Origin: Streptomyces silvae
GTDB lineage: Bacteria; Actinomycetota; Actinomycetes; Streptomycetales; Streptomycetaceae
Direction of reading: 5' to 3'
Assembly: GCF_016745505.1 (NCBI RefSeq)
Contig: NZ_JAERUC010000004.1
Coordinates: 16,395-80,394, forward strand
Length of the DNA stretch: 64,000 nt
Below are positions 33,444 through 45,448 of the stretch, one piece after another. The notes under the pieces were generated by a model. The model was not told the DNA's origin, searched no databases, and saw nothing but the letters and a program-made list of their open reading frames with translations. Position numbers and translations under genes: made by a program. Positions within the stretch are counted from its first letter, which is position 1. Each line of letters starts with the position of its first letter.

Positions 33444-34297
33444 CTGTGGGGCTCTCCGTTCGCTTGCGGTGTCACACCGCCGAAGCGGCGGTCGCGGCTT
33501 CGGTAGTCGTGCAGGCACTCCAGGAAGTGCGGCGCACGGAAGTCGGGCCAGAGCACCGAGGGGAAGGTCCACTCGGCGTAGGCCACCTGCCAGAGCATGA
33601 AGTTGGAGATGCGCTGTTCGCCGGAGGTACGGATGACGAGGTCCACGTCAGGCGTGTCGGGGACGGGCAGATGTGCGGCGAAGCACGCCTGGTCGACGGC
33701 CTCGGCGGGCACTCCGGCGCGGATGAGGGACCGTGCCGCGGCGACGATGTCCTGGCGGCCACCGTGGTCGAACGCCACGGTCAGCGTCATGCCCCGGTTG
33801 TTCTCGGTGAGTGTCATCAGGTCGGCGAAGTCCTGGGCCAGCGGAGCGGGGATCCTGGGATCCCCGGCTCCCAGGAACCGGCAGCGGATGCCGCGTGCGT
33901 ACAGCAGCGGCGCGTGTTTGCGCACCACCCGGCGCACCAGACGCATGAGGAAGTCGATCTCCTCGTCCGGGCGTCGCCAGTTCTCGGTGGAGAAGGCGTA
34001 CAGGCTCAGCCACTCGACCCCCGCCGACCGCGCCGCCTCGATGACGTCGATCACCGTCGTCTCCGCCGCCCGGTGTCCCGAGGTACGGGGCAGGGAGCGC
34101 TGCTGCGCCCACCGGCCGTTCCCGTCCATCACACAGGCCACGTGGCGGGGCACCGGGCGCTGCGGTTCCTCGCCGGACGGGCGGCGTGGCTGTACCGGGA
34201 CAGCCGGTACGGCGGAGTTCTCCGGCTGCGTGCCGACGCCGCCGGCCGGCTCACTCGTCGCAAACCGGCCGGATGGCCCTGCTCCCGTGGATGCCAT
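33440..34297 (-). CDS. cis-Prenyltransferase (UppS-like isoprenyl diphosphate synthase)
   Basis: 285 residues from ATG 34297. A Pro/Ser-rich extension (1-48) precedes the catalytic core: VACVMDGNGRWAQQR with Asp58 binding Mg2+-diphosphate, SGHRAAE, YAFSTENWRRP and the C-terminal DLVIRTSGEQRISNFMLWQ. It condenses isopentenyl diphosphate in cis. Streptomycetes have other UppS/Z-FPP synthases for the cell wall, and coupling here to an oxygenase gene suggests a specialised product. Chain length cannot be read. Confidence 0.9.
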   Translation of the reverse strand: MASTGAGPSGRFATSEPAGGVGTQPENSAVPAVPVQPRRPSGEEPQRPVPRHVACVMDGNGRWAQQRSLPRTSGHRAAETTVIDVIEAARSAGVEWLSLYAFSTENWRRPDEEIDFLMRLVRRVVRKHAPLLYARGIRCRFLGAGDPRIPAPLAQDFADLMTLTENNRGMTLTVAFDHGGRQDIVAAARSLIRAGVPAEAVDQACFAAHLPVPDTPDVDLVIRTSGEQRISNFMLWQVAYAEWTFPSVLWPDFRAPHFLECLHDYRSRDRRFGGVTPQANGEPHR

Positions 34298-34573
34298 CGA
34301 AGCGCCCCCTTCGACTCGCGGCTTCGGGCTTCGCCGGGGCCGGGCCCCGGCTGCGGAGGCCACGGCCGACGGCCGGCGCGTACCCCCCGTTGCTCCTCGC
34401 CTCCAGCAGAGTGCCGGTCCCGGGCCCCCGGCGTGCCGTGATGCCCGCATATTCACCCGTAGCACGTCAGTCGGAGGGGAGTATGAGGCCGGGACACTCC
34501 GGTGGCGTCCGCGATGAGTTCTCGCCGCCCGTGCAGTCTCATTGCTGACGCCAGGCCCTGAAGGAGGAAGCAC

Positions 34574-35218
34574 GTGGAACAGCTGCTGAGAGTCCAGAAC
34601 TTCACCGTCTCCACCGACGGTTTCGCCGCCGGTGAGCACCAGAGTCTGGAGAGGCCCTTCGGTGACGCCGATCCCGGTGCCCTGATGTTCTGGGCCGGTG
34701 CCACGGCGAGCTGGCCCAATCGCACCGATCCCGGGGGGAGCCGCGGTCTCGACGACTACTTCACGCGGGACTTCACCCACAACATCGGCGCGGAGATCAT
34801 GGGGCGCAACAAGTTCGGGCCGGAGCGCGGGCCCTGGGAGAACGAGGAGTGGCGTGGCTGGTGGGGCGACGAACCCCCCTTCCACACCCCGGTGTTCGTC
34901 ATGACCCACCATGAGCGCCCGTCGTTCGCCCTCTCCGACACCACGTTCCACTTCGTCGGCGGCGACCCCGCCGACGTCCTCGAACAGGCGCGGGGGGCGG
35001 CGCAGGGCAAGGACGTACGGCTCGGGGGCGGGGCCACCACCGTCCGGCAGTTCCTCGACGCCGGGCTCGTCGACACCCTGCACGTGGCGGTCGCGCCGGT
35101 GAAGATCGGAGCCGGGGTACGGCTCTGGGAGTCCCCCGACGAGCTGCTCGACCGGTACCACCTGGAGGTCGTGCCCAGCCCGAGCGGAGTGACGCACCAC
35201 CTCTTCTGGCGCAGGTGA
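34574..35218 (+). CDS. Dihydrofolate reductase-family protein (RibD C-terminal fold)
   Basis: 214 residues from GTG 34574 (AAGGAGGAAG upstream). The pattern of strands with EIMGRNKFGPERG, TPVFVMTHHERPSF, VRLGGGATTVRQFLDAGLVD and DTLHVAVAPVKIGAGVRLWE is that of the DHFR/RibD-C superfamily common in actinobacteria. NADPH-dependent reduction of an unknown substrate is expected; essential DHFR activity is unlikely. A strong hairpin follows at 35364-35396. Confidence 0.85.
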   Translation: MEQLLRVQNFTVSTDGFAAGEHQSLERPFGDADPGALMFWAGATASWPNRTDPGGSRGLDDYFTRDFTHNIGAEIMGRNKFGPERGPWENEEWRGWWGDEPPFHTPVFVMTHHERPSFALSDTTFHFVGGDPADVLEQARGAAQGKDVRLGGGATTVRQFLDAGLVDTLHVAVAPVKIGAGVRLWESPDELLDRYHLEVVPSPSGVTHHLFWRR

Positions 35219-35363
35219 CACCTCTCTCGGAGAGGCGGAGCCGTCCGGTAACTGCCGTGCGGGGGCAGGGATTCCGGCTGGCATGGTGCTCCGCCTCCCC
35301 GGAGCGCAGGGCTGTGACCGGCACCTACAACCATCGGTCGCAGCCGTGAGTCTGGTCCCGTAG

Positions 35364-35396
35364 CGGGCCGGTCGTACGCCTCGTACGACCGGCCCG
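35364..35396. terminator. Perfect hairpin, likely factor-independent terminator
   Basis: A 15-base perfect stem (arms 35364-35378 and 35382-35396, inner part GGTCGTACG / CGTACGACC) with a three-base loop CCT. It lies between the DHFR-like gene and the secreted-protein gene. No U-tract follows, as is usual in Streptomyces. Confidence 0.7.
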
Positions 35397-35429
35397 GGAT
35401 GCCTACTCACCGCGAAGGAACGCTCACTG

Positions 35430-36557
35430 ATGCTTGCACGGCACCTCATGCGCACGGCGGCCGTCTCACTGGCTCTGGCCTCCACCCTGCTCACCGCGGG
35501 CGGGGCCGGAGCGGCCGAGGTCACCGGCTGGGAGGTGTCCCTCTCCGGGGACAGCCCCGCCGGATCCCTGATGTCCGTGTCCTCCGTCGACGACGATCTC
35601 GCGTGGGCCGTCGGCCGCAAGGACGGCCACGGCGTGATCATGCGCTGGGACGGCGAGCAGTGGGGCGAGGACACCGCTCCGGGGATGCCCGACGTCTGGC
35701 AGTGGTCGTCGGTCAGCGCCGTGGCCGCCGACGACGTCTGGGCCTACGGGACCCTGGTCAGGGACCAGGTGCTCGCCCACTACGACGGCGAACGCTGGAG
35801 CCGCGTCGCCACCACCGGGCCCTCCGACGACTCCTGGCCCGAGGTGCCGATCGACGCCGTCCCCGGACGGCTCTTCAAGGGCGGCAACGCGCTCTACACC
35901 TACTCCGGCGGTACGTGGAAGACCTTCGCGCTGCCCCGGCTCGTCGACATCCGGGACATCGACGCGATCTCCGCGGACGACGCCTACGCCACGGGCATGC
36001 AGTACCCGGTGAAGGGCGGCCACCCGGTGACGTACCACTGGGACGGCGACACCTGGACGCTGATGGATGAGCCGCCCGTGCCCTCGGGGACCGAGACCGA
36101 CAAGATCGCGGCCGTGTCACCGGACAACGTCTACGTCGCCGGATGGGCCACCGGGCCCGATGCCGACCCGCCCGTACCGAGCGTCACGCACTGGAACGGC
36201 ACCGCCTGGGAGGACGTCACGGGGGAGCTCGCCGACCTGTACCTCTACGCGATCGCTCCCGACGGGCGGGGCGGGCTCTGGGTGACGGGCAACGACCAGG
36301 CCGAACCCGCCCACTCCGAGGCGCTCTTCTGGCACTTCGACGGCACCACCTGGACCAAGGAGGCAGGGGCACCGGCTCCCGACGGCGACACCCGGTGGCC
36401 CTCGTACACCTTCTACGACCTGGCCCCGGCCGGCGGATCCGGTGCATTCTGGGCCGTCGGCGACTACTCGACGCCCATGGACGCGCACGGCGACCAGACG
36501 GTCAACGGCCTGATCGAGCGGTCCACGGCTCCCACCGGCACGGTGGCCGGCAACTGA
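35430..36557 (+). CDS. Secreted protein with beta-propeller-like repeats
   Basis: 375 residues. A signal peptide (MRTAAVSLALASTLLTAGGA, cleavage probably after AGA/AEV) is followed by repeated units of the form VSAVAADDVWAYG...HYDGERWSRV, AVSPDNVYVAGW...HWNGTAWEDV and LFWHFDGTTWTKEA. Each repeat has an Asp-Val-Trp/Tyr-Ala-Gly turn and a W-DG-W end, typical of actinobacterial secreted propeller proteins. No catalytic residues are recognisable. It probably acts outside the cell as a binding protein. Confidence 0.8.
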   Translation: MLARHLMRTAAVSLALASTLLTAGGAGAAEVTGWEVSLSGDSPAGSLMSVSSVDDDLAWAVGRKDGHGVIMRWDGEQWGEDTAPGMPDVWQWSSVSAVAADDVWAYGTLVRDQVLAHYDGERWSRVATTGPSDDSWPEVPIDAVPGRLFKGGNALYTYSGGTWKTFALPRLVDIRDIDAISADDAYATGMQYPVKGGHPVTYHWDGDTWTLMDEPPVPSGTETDKIAAVSPDNVYVAGWATGPDADPPVPSVTHWNGTAWEDVTGELADLYLYAIAPDGRGGLWVTGNDQAEPAHSEALFWHFDGTTWTKEAGAPAPDGDTRWPSYTFYDLAPAGGSGAFWAVGDYSTPMDAHGDQTVNGLIERSTAPTGTVAGN

Positions 36558-36562
36558 CGAGC

Positions 36563-36600
36563 GGCCGCGCCCGCTGCCGGTCACGGCTGCGGGCGCGGTC
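36563..36600. terminator. Bidirectional terminator between convergent genes
   Basis: Long GC-rich hairpin: GGCCGCGCCCGC (36563-36574) pairs with GCGGGCGCGGTC (36589-36600) with one wobble, and the inner GCCG/CGGC closes a GTCA loop. It lies between the stops of the secreted-protein gene (36557) and the DUF4234 gene (36636, opposite strand). Confidence 0.7.
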
Positions 36601-36635
36601 GGGCGGCTCGTCGTCCCGCCTGGCCGGAGGGTGCT

Positions 36636-37100
36636 TCAGGCCGCGAGGGACACGCTGGTGCCAGGTGCGGCGCCCGGGTAGGCGTCGACGATCAGGTTGA
36701 GCTGACGCTGCATGTACCAGACGTTCAGGCCGAAGACGAACGTCAGCCACATGCTCGTGGCGGGGCTGCACGTCACCGGCAGTCCGGCCGCGCCCTGGGC
36801 CTCCGCGATGGCCCTCCCGGAGTTACGGAAGGAGATCAGCGGAGCGATCAGGGTCCAGCCCAGGAAGATCAGGACCAGCACGCTGCCCCCGGGCTTCAGG
36901 TCCTGGCGCCGGTCGAACTCCTGAATCTCCTTGTGGATCTTGAAGTACCAGACCAGCTGGTAGATCCCGAGAGTGATGAGCGTCAGGCCGAGCCACACCG
37001 CGACGGGCCCGCGGCGCTTCATGGCCAGTCCTGACAAGGAGGCCGCGCCCGGACCTGGAGAGGCCGGGACGGGGACGGTGCTGGGTTGCGTATCGGCCAT
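36636..37100 (-). CDS. DUF4234 membrane protein
   Basis: 154 residues from ATG 37100. Residues 1-25 are Pro/Ser-rich. Membrane segments follow: VAVWLGLTLITLGIYQLVWY, VLVLIFLGWTLIAPLISF and SMWLTFVFGLNVWYM, with the IYQLVWYFKIHKEIQEFD motif characteristic of DUF4234. Function of the family is unknown. Monocistronic and convergent to the secreted-protein gene. Confidence 0.85.
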   Translation of the reverse strand: MADTQPSTVPVPASPGPGAASLSGLAMKRRGPVAVWLGLTLITLGIYQLVWYFKIHKEIQEFDRRQDLKPGGSVLVLIFLGWTLIAPLISFRNSGRAIAEAQGAAGLPVTCSPATSMWLTFVFGLNVWYMQRQLNLIVDAYPGAAPGTSVSLAA

Positions 37101-37310
37101 GTGAGGCGCTCCATCTGCTGGTTCTGGTTCAAGCTGGAGCAGCATGGCAGCAAGTGAAGGCTGCGTGAAGGTAGTTGAGCTGACCTTGACAGGCCGTCAC
37201 TCTGCTGTGATCAAAACGAGCGCCGATCCATCCCGACGGCCCTACAACCATCCGGGTCCGCCGCGAGTCCGCCCCCGTCCCCGGCGGTCACCGCCGCCGG
37301 GGCGCAGGAC

Positions 37311-37721
37311 TCAGCGCAGTTCCTGGATGCGGATCTGGTTGCCCGCCGGGTCGCGGAAGGCGCAGTCGCGGACGCCGTACGGCTGCTCGGTCGGCTCCTG
37401 GATGACCTCCGCGTCGCCGGCCTGCAGCTTCTCGAAGGTGGCGTCGAGGTCCTCGGTGGCCAGGAGGATCCAGCCGTACGTGCCCTTGGCCATCATCTCG
37501 ACGACGGTACGGCGCTCGTCCTCGGTGATGCCCGGATCGGCGGCCGGCGGCGCCAGCAGGAGGGAGGTGTCGGGGCGGCCGGCGGGGCCGACCGTGATCC
37601 AGCGCATCGTGCCGCTGCCGACGTCGCTGCGGACTTCGAAGCCGAGGGTGTCGCGGTAGAAGGCGAGGGACGCGTCCGGGTCGTCGTGCGGGAGGACGCT
37701 CGTGTGAAGGGTGATGTCCAT
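37311..37721 (-). CDS. VOC-family (glyoxalase/bleomycin-resistance-like) protein
   Basis: 136 residues from ATG 37721. The beta-alpha-beta-beta-beta units are visible: HTSVLPHDDPDASLAFYRDT...LGFEV and, in the second half, VRDCAFRDPAGNQIRIQE, whose Glu is a usual metal ligand. Follows the AraC regulator by five bases, so it is likely the regulated target in a two-gene operon. Substrate unknown. Confidence 0.9.
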   Translation of the reverse strand: MDITLHTSVLPHDDPDASLAFYRDTLGFEVRSDVGSGTMRWITVGPAGRPDTSLLLAPPAADPGITEDERRTVVEMMAKGTYGWILLATEDLDATFEKLQAGDAEVIQEPTEQPYGVRDCAFRDPAGNQIRIQELR

Positions 37722-37726
37722 GCCGG

Positions 37727-38176
37727 TCACGCTAGCGGCGGCACGGGGCCGCGGGCTTCTCGATTCCTGATCGGTCGGGTCACCTGTTTCGCCACGCACG
37801 GCGGTACCCCCGAGGCATCGCTCGCCGCCTGGCGCCGGTAGGTGCTGGGCGGCATACCGACCAGCTCCGTGAAGCGTGTGCTGAAGGTCCCGAGCGACGC
37901 GCAGCCGACCTCGAAGCAGACCTCCGTGACGCTGAGGTCTCCCCGGCGCAGCAGCGCCATAGCCCGTTCGATGCGCCGGGTCATCAGGTAGCCGTACGGG
38001 GATTCGCCGTACGCGAGCCGGAACTGGCGGCTGAGGTGTCCCGCCGACATGTTCACGCCCCGGGCGAGCGCCTCGACGTCCAGCGGCTGCGCGTACTCCC
38101 GGTCCATCCGGTCACGGACGCGGCGCAGCAGGGCCAGGTCACGCAGGTGCTGTGCCTCGGTGGGTCGGCTCGTCAC
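37727..38176 (-). CDS. AraC-family HTH regulator (DNA-binding domain only)
   Basis: 149 residues from GTG 38176. A single AraC domain (about 18-115): LDVEALARGVNMSAGHLSRQ, FRLAYGESPYGYLMTRRIER and CFEVGCASLGTFSTRFTELV. There is no separate sensor domain. The short C-terminal tail is basic. It probably controls the downstream VOC gene and itself. Confidence 0.9.
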   Translation of the reverse strand: MTSRPTEAQHLRDLALLRRVRDRMDREYAQPLDVEALARGVNMSAGHLSRQFRLAYGESPYGYLMTRRIERAMALLRRGDLSVTEVCFEVGCASLGTFSTRFTELVGMPPSTYRRQAASDASGVPPCVAKQVTRPIRNREARGPVPPLA

Positions 38177-38295
38177 GTGCGCGATCGTGCCACGGCGGGG
38201 CGGGGTTGCCCAGGGGCTTGCCCCCAGTGGCCCGGCGCCCCAGTGGCCCGGCGCCCCGGTCGCCCGGTCGTTCCGTACCTCCGGGGCTCAGTGAC

Positions 38296-38910
38296 TCAGT
38301 GCGCAGGCTTCTCCCACGCGAAGCCGTCCGGGTCCGTGAAGGGCCCGATGTCGCTGCCGAGCGCGATCCGGTGCGACCCGGTGCCCTCCGGCGGGACCCC
38401 GGCGTCCTTGGCCAGGGCGCGGCGGCCGTAGAGCGCCAGGGTGACGGGGCTCGACGGCGTGTCGAACTCGACGTACTTGCGGCCGAAGCTCTTTCCCACG
38501 GTGAGCCCCTGGCCGGCGTAGAACCGCTTGCTCGCCAGTACGTCCTCGGCTCCCAGCAGGAGCACGAAGCGGTCGATCTCGCGGGTGGCCGGGCCCTTGT
38601 CCTTCTTCGCCGAGGTGGCGATCTTCCAGAGCGTCCCGTCGGGGGCCCGTACGACGCCGCCGTATCCCCAGAGCGACTTCGTGGCCGGCTTCACCGTGGA
38701 GGCGCCGGCGTCGAGGGCGGCGTCGATGAGGCCGTTGACGGTGGACGGCTGGGCGACCGTGAGCGACAGCGTGAAGCCGCGGAAGCCGGTGGACGGCTCC
38801 TGCGACGCCCGTACGCGCAGTTCGGGGCCCAGGCCGAAGGCCGCGGCGTAGAAGTGTTCGGCGGCGGTGGGGTCGGCCACCTCGAGGGTGACGGATGCGA
38901 TGGAAGCCAT
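38296..38910 (-). CDS. Two-domain VOC-family protein
   Basis: 204 residues with two VOC modules: SVTLEVADPTAAEHFYAAAF...GL (1-100) and FVLLLGAEDVLASKRFYAGQ...DPDGFAWEK (110-200). Glyoxalase-like fold; enzymatic role not determined. It is monocistronic, 119 bases upstream of the AraC gene and on the same strand. Confidence 0.88.
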   Translation of the reverse strand: MASIASVTLEVADPTAAEHFYAAAFGLGPELRVRASQEPSTGFRGFTLSLTVAQPSTVNGLIDAALDAGASTVKPATKSLWGYGGVVRAPDGTLWKIATSAKKDKGPATREIDRFVLLLGAEDVLASKRFYAGQGLTVGKSFGRKYVEFDTPSSPVTLALYGRRALAKDAGVPPEGTGSHRIALGSDIGPFTDPDGFAWEKPAH

Positions 38911-39071
38911 GGAACGACGGTATGGCGGCCCCGCGATGCGCGCTTCTCGATTCCTGACCGGTTCCCGGCCGGCTCGGGGTGGTCCCTGTACGACCCCGGG
39001 CAGAGGCCCCCCGGCCGGAGCTCCCGCCGCAGGTCAGGGCGGTGCGGGGGCTCCGGTACGGGACGCCGGCC

Positions 39072-39989
39072 TCAGGCCGCCGCGGGGGCCTCGTCGTAGT
39101 AGCCCTTCCCGAGGTCTTCGAGGAGGGTGGGGCCGGTCGGCCGCCAGTCCAGCAGCTCGCCGGTGAGGGCGTGGGAAGCCGCCGCGTCGTGGGCGAGGAA
39201 GCCGCTCAGCCAGGAGAAGTGCTCCGCGGCGTCCGCCGGGGCGACGGACACCGCCGGGACGCCGAGCCGGCGGCCGATCTCCTCGGCGATGTCACGGAGC
39301 GCGACGCCCTCCTCCGCGACCCCGTGCAGCACCGAGCCGGCGGGCGCCTTCTCGGCCGCCAGCCGGAACAGCCGCGCGGCGTCGAGGCGGTGGACCGCCG
39401 ACCAGCGGTTGGTGCCGTCGCCGACGTAGCCCGAGACCCCCTTGGCGCGGGCGATGCCGACCAGGGTCGCCAGGAAGCCGTTGTCCCCCTCGCCGTGGCA
39501 GATCGGGAGCCGCACCACGCTCGGCCGGACCCCGCGCGAGGCCAGGGCGAGGGCCGCCTGGGCCGTGGCCGCCCGCACCGAGGGCGGCGAGTCGTCGATC
39601 ACGGGCATGTCCCGCTCGGTCGCCGCCCGCCCGGCGCCGAGCCCGGCGAAGCCCGAGGCGATGACGAGGGGACGCCCGGTGCCCGCCAGCGCGTCGCCGA
39701 AGGTGTCCACGGCACGGCGGTCGGCCTCGGCGGCACCCCGGAAGTCGCCCGAGAAGGCGATGTCGTGCTTGAAGGCGAGGTGGATCACCCCGTCCGACGC
39801 CGCGGCCGCGTCCCGCAGGACGTCCAGGTCGTCGACGGTGCCGCGGACCGCCTCGGCCCCGGCCCCGGTGAGCGCGGCGGCGGAGGCGTCGGAGCGGGCG
39901 AGCCCGGCCACCTGGTGGCCGGCGTCGATGAGCTCGGGAACCACGGCGGAGCCGACCCAGCCGGACGCGCCTGTCACGAAGAAACGCAT
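39072..39989 (-). CDS. NAD-dependent epimerase/extended SDR family protein
   Basis: 305 residues from ATG 39989 (GGGGAG site). The nucleotide-binding motif is FFVTGASGWVGSAVV at the N-terminus, followed by GLARSD and a VIHLAFKHDIAFSGDF segment. The classical YxxxK pair is not evident, as in several related atypical SDRs. Divergent from a TetR gene with two palindromic operators between them, so it is the probable target of that repressor. Confidence 0.88.
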   Translation of the reverse strand: MRFFVTGASGWVGSAVVPELIDAGHQVAGLARSDASAAALTGAGAEAVRGTVDDLDVLRDAAAASDGVIHLAFKHDIAFSGDFRGAAEADRRAVDTFGDALAGTGRPLVIASGFAGLGAGRAATERDMPVIDDSPPSVRAATAQAALALASRGVRPSVVRLPICHGEGDNGFLATLVGIARAKGVSGYVGDGTNRWSAVHRLDAARLFRLAAEKAPAGSVLHGVAEEGVALRDIAEEIGRRLGVPAVSVAPADAAEHFSWLSGFLAHDAAASHALTGELLDWRPTGPTLLEDLGKGYYDEAPAAA

Positions 39990-40054
39990 GAGGAACTCCC
40001 CAACTGTCGAGTCGATGGCGATCGATGGCGCATCCATGGCCATCGATGACACAT

Positions 40055-40104
40055 TCGATGTCAGTTACTGACATCGACAGTACCAGCCGAAGACAGTCAC
40101 TGTC
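40055..40104. promoter_or_regulatory. Two palindromic operators between SDR and TetR genes
   Basis: Operator 1 (40055-40077) is a perfect 23-base palindrome with 11-base arms TCGATGTCAGT / ACTGACATCGA around one T. Operator 2 (40092-40104) is GACAGT-C-ACTGTC. Both share the core ACAGT/CAGT...ACTG spacing and lie in the 133-base divergent intergenic region. They are very likely sites for the TetR protein encoded at 40123. Confidence 0.75.
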
Positions 40105-40122
40105 ATCACGTAGGATCGACGT

Positions 40123-40695
40123 ATGGGTAGATGGGAGCCGAACGCGCGCGGGCGCCTGGCGGAAGCGGCGTTGGAGCTCTACAGCGAGCGCGGCTTCGAG
40201 CAGACCACCGTGGCGGAGATCGCCAAGCGGGCCGGGCTCACGGAGCGGACCTACTTCCGGCACTACGCCGACAAGCGCGAGGTGCTGTTCGGCGGTTCCG
40301 AGCTCCAGGACCTGCTGGTCGAGGTGATCGCCGGCGTACCGGAGTCCACGGCTCCCATCGACGCGCTGGCGGTGGGCCTGGAAGCGCTCGCCGAGGTGTT
40401 CGACGAGCGCCGGCCGTTCGCGCGGAAGCGGCAGGCCGTGATCGCGGCGAACCCGGAGCTCCAGGAGCGCGAGCTGATCAAGCTCGCCTCGCTGTCGGCC
40501 GCGCTCGCCGACACCCTGCGCCTGCGCGGAGTCCCGGAGCCGGCCGCGAGTCTGACCGCCGAGGTGGGGGTCGCCGTCTTCAAGGTCGGATTCGAGCGGT
40601 GGATCGCGGCGTCCGACGACCGCCCCATGGCGCCGGTCATGCGGGAACTGCTGGACGGGCTGAAGGCCGTGACGGCGGGCGGGGACGGCGCGTAG
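40123..40695 (+). CDS. TetR/AcrR-family repressor
   Basis: 190 residues. The N-terminal HTH (AALELYSERGFEQTTVAEIA, KRAGLTERTYFRHYADKREV) spans about 12-60, and a helical ligand domain follows. Two palindromes immediately upstream and the divergent SDR gene define a simple repressor-target module. The ligand is probably a substrate of the SDR enzyme, which is inference. Confidence 0.93.
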   Translation: MGRWEPNARGRLAEAALELYSERGFEQTTVAEIAKRAGLTERTYFRHYADKREVLFGGSELQDLLVEVIAGVPESTAPIDALAVGLEALAEVFDERRPFARKRQAVIAANPELQERELIKLASLSAALADTLRLRGVPEPAASLTAEVGVAVFKVGFERWIAASDDRPMAPVMRELLDGLKAVTAGGDGA

Positions 40696-40711
40696 GAGGC
40701 TCCGCCGACCC

Positions 40712-41458
40712 TCAGCTGCCGAAGGTGAGGTCCCGGGTCACCCGGTCCGCCGACGCCAGCAGGTTCGCGCGGACCTGGCTGGTGCGGTACATCCGGTCCG
40801 CCCGGAAGGAGACGCCGAGCGACCCCAGCGTGCCGCCCCGGTAGACGGGCACCGCGATGCACACCGTGCCGAGGTCGTACTCCTCGCGGTCCATCATCAC
40901 CGGCGCAGGCAGCGATTCGAGCTGCCTGATCAGCTCCTCGCGGTGCGTGATCGTGCGGGGGGTGAGGTCGGCGAGGGTGTGCCGCGAGAGGTACTCCCCA
41001 CGCGCCTCCTCGTCCATCTCCCGCAGGACGCACTTGCCGAGTGCCGTGGCGTGCCCGGCGTCCTGGAATCCCACCCAGAGGTCGACCCGGGGGGTCTGCG
41101 GGCTGTCGACGATCTCGGCGATCCTGATCTCGCCCTCCTCGTAGAAGGTGAGGTACGCGGCGGCCGACAGATCGTCGCGCAGTGCGGCGAGGGCCGGGCG
41201 GGCCAGCCCGGCCAGTCCCTGCGCCGCGTGGTTGCCGTGCGGCACGTCCCCCAGCACGAAACTGCCGTCGTCGAGCCTGCGGAGATAACCGTCCCGGGTG
41301 AGCGCCCGCAGCACCTCCAGGGCGGTGTCCGGAGGCAGCCCCGCCCCGCGCGCCAGCTCGTTCGCGGGCGCTCCTCCCGCGTGTGCCGCCACGGCCTCCA
41401 TCAGGCGGAACGCGTGCTGCACAGCGGCTATCGGTGTGTGGCCCGCTCGGTCACCCAT
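40712..41458 (-). CDS. IclR-family regulator
   Basis: 248 residues. Winged helix (about 8-70: AVQHAFRLMEAVAAHAGGAP, LPPDTALEVLRALTRDGYL) and an IclR effector domain (80-245) including GHATALGKCVLREMD and AVPVYRGGTLGSLGVSFRAD. Lies between the TetR gene (convergent) and cobN (same strand, 99 bases apart). Target not evident. Confidence 0.9.
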   Translation of the reverse strand: MGDRAGHTPIAAVQHAFRLMEAVAAHAGGAPANELARGAGLPPDTALEVLRALTRDGYLRRLDDGSFVLGDVPHGNHAAQGLAGLARPALAALRDDLSAAAYLTFYEEGEIRIAEIVDSPQTPRVDLWVGFQDAGHATALGKCVLREMDEEARGEYLSRHTLADLTPRTITHREELIRQLESLPAPVMMDREEYDLGTVCIAVPVYRGGTLGSLGVSFRADRMYRTSQVRANLLASADRVTRDLTFGS

Positions 41459-41557
41459 GCCACAAGCTTGGACCCGGGACCGGGAGGCAGCAAGGCAGGA
41501 CCGAGGCCCCGGCCGGGGAGGCCACGGCAGGGCCGCGGCCCCCGGCCGGCGTCCCGG

Positions 41558-45157
<3,600 letters not shown>

Positions 45158-45195
45158 GCGGCGTCAGCCCTTCCTCGGGGTATCCACGCCCCGGG

Positions 45196-45330
45196 CAGTT
45201 GTCGGACGGCTGGAGTTCCTGACTCGCACGGCCTCAGGGGGCCGGGCTCACAGTGGCGGGACCGCGCCGGAATCTCACCGGGCTTCCTCCGTGTCGCCGT
45301 CTGGCGATGGCGGGCCGAACGGACCGCCGC
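45196..45330 (-). promoter_or_regulatory. Cobalamin riboswitch upstream of cobN
   Basis: On the minus strand the conserved core is read in order: GGAAGCCCGGTGAGATTCCG, then CGGTCCCGCC, the B12-box-like GCCACTGTGA (45248-45257), a variable stem and AGTCAGGAACTCC. This is the recognised adenosylcobalamin aptamer. It ends about 40 bases before the cobN start and probably controls translation or termination. The outer limits are approximate. Confidence 0.88.
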
Positions 45331-45448
45331 TAGGCATAGTAGGCGGCAGGTGGGGGGTCCTGACCAGACGGCCCCCGCCCTGACCGGCGGCGGAGCGGTG
45401 TCCCGTACGTCACAGTGACCGTAGGGGCCCGCCACGGTCACGGTCGGT

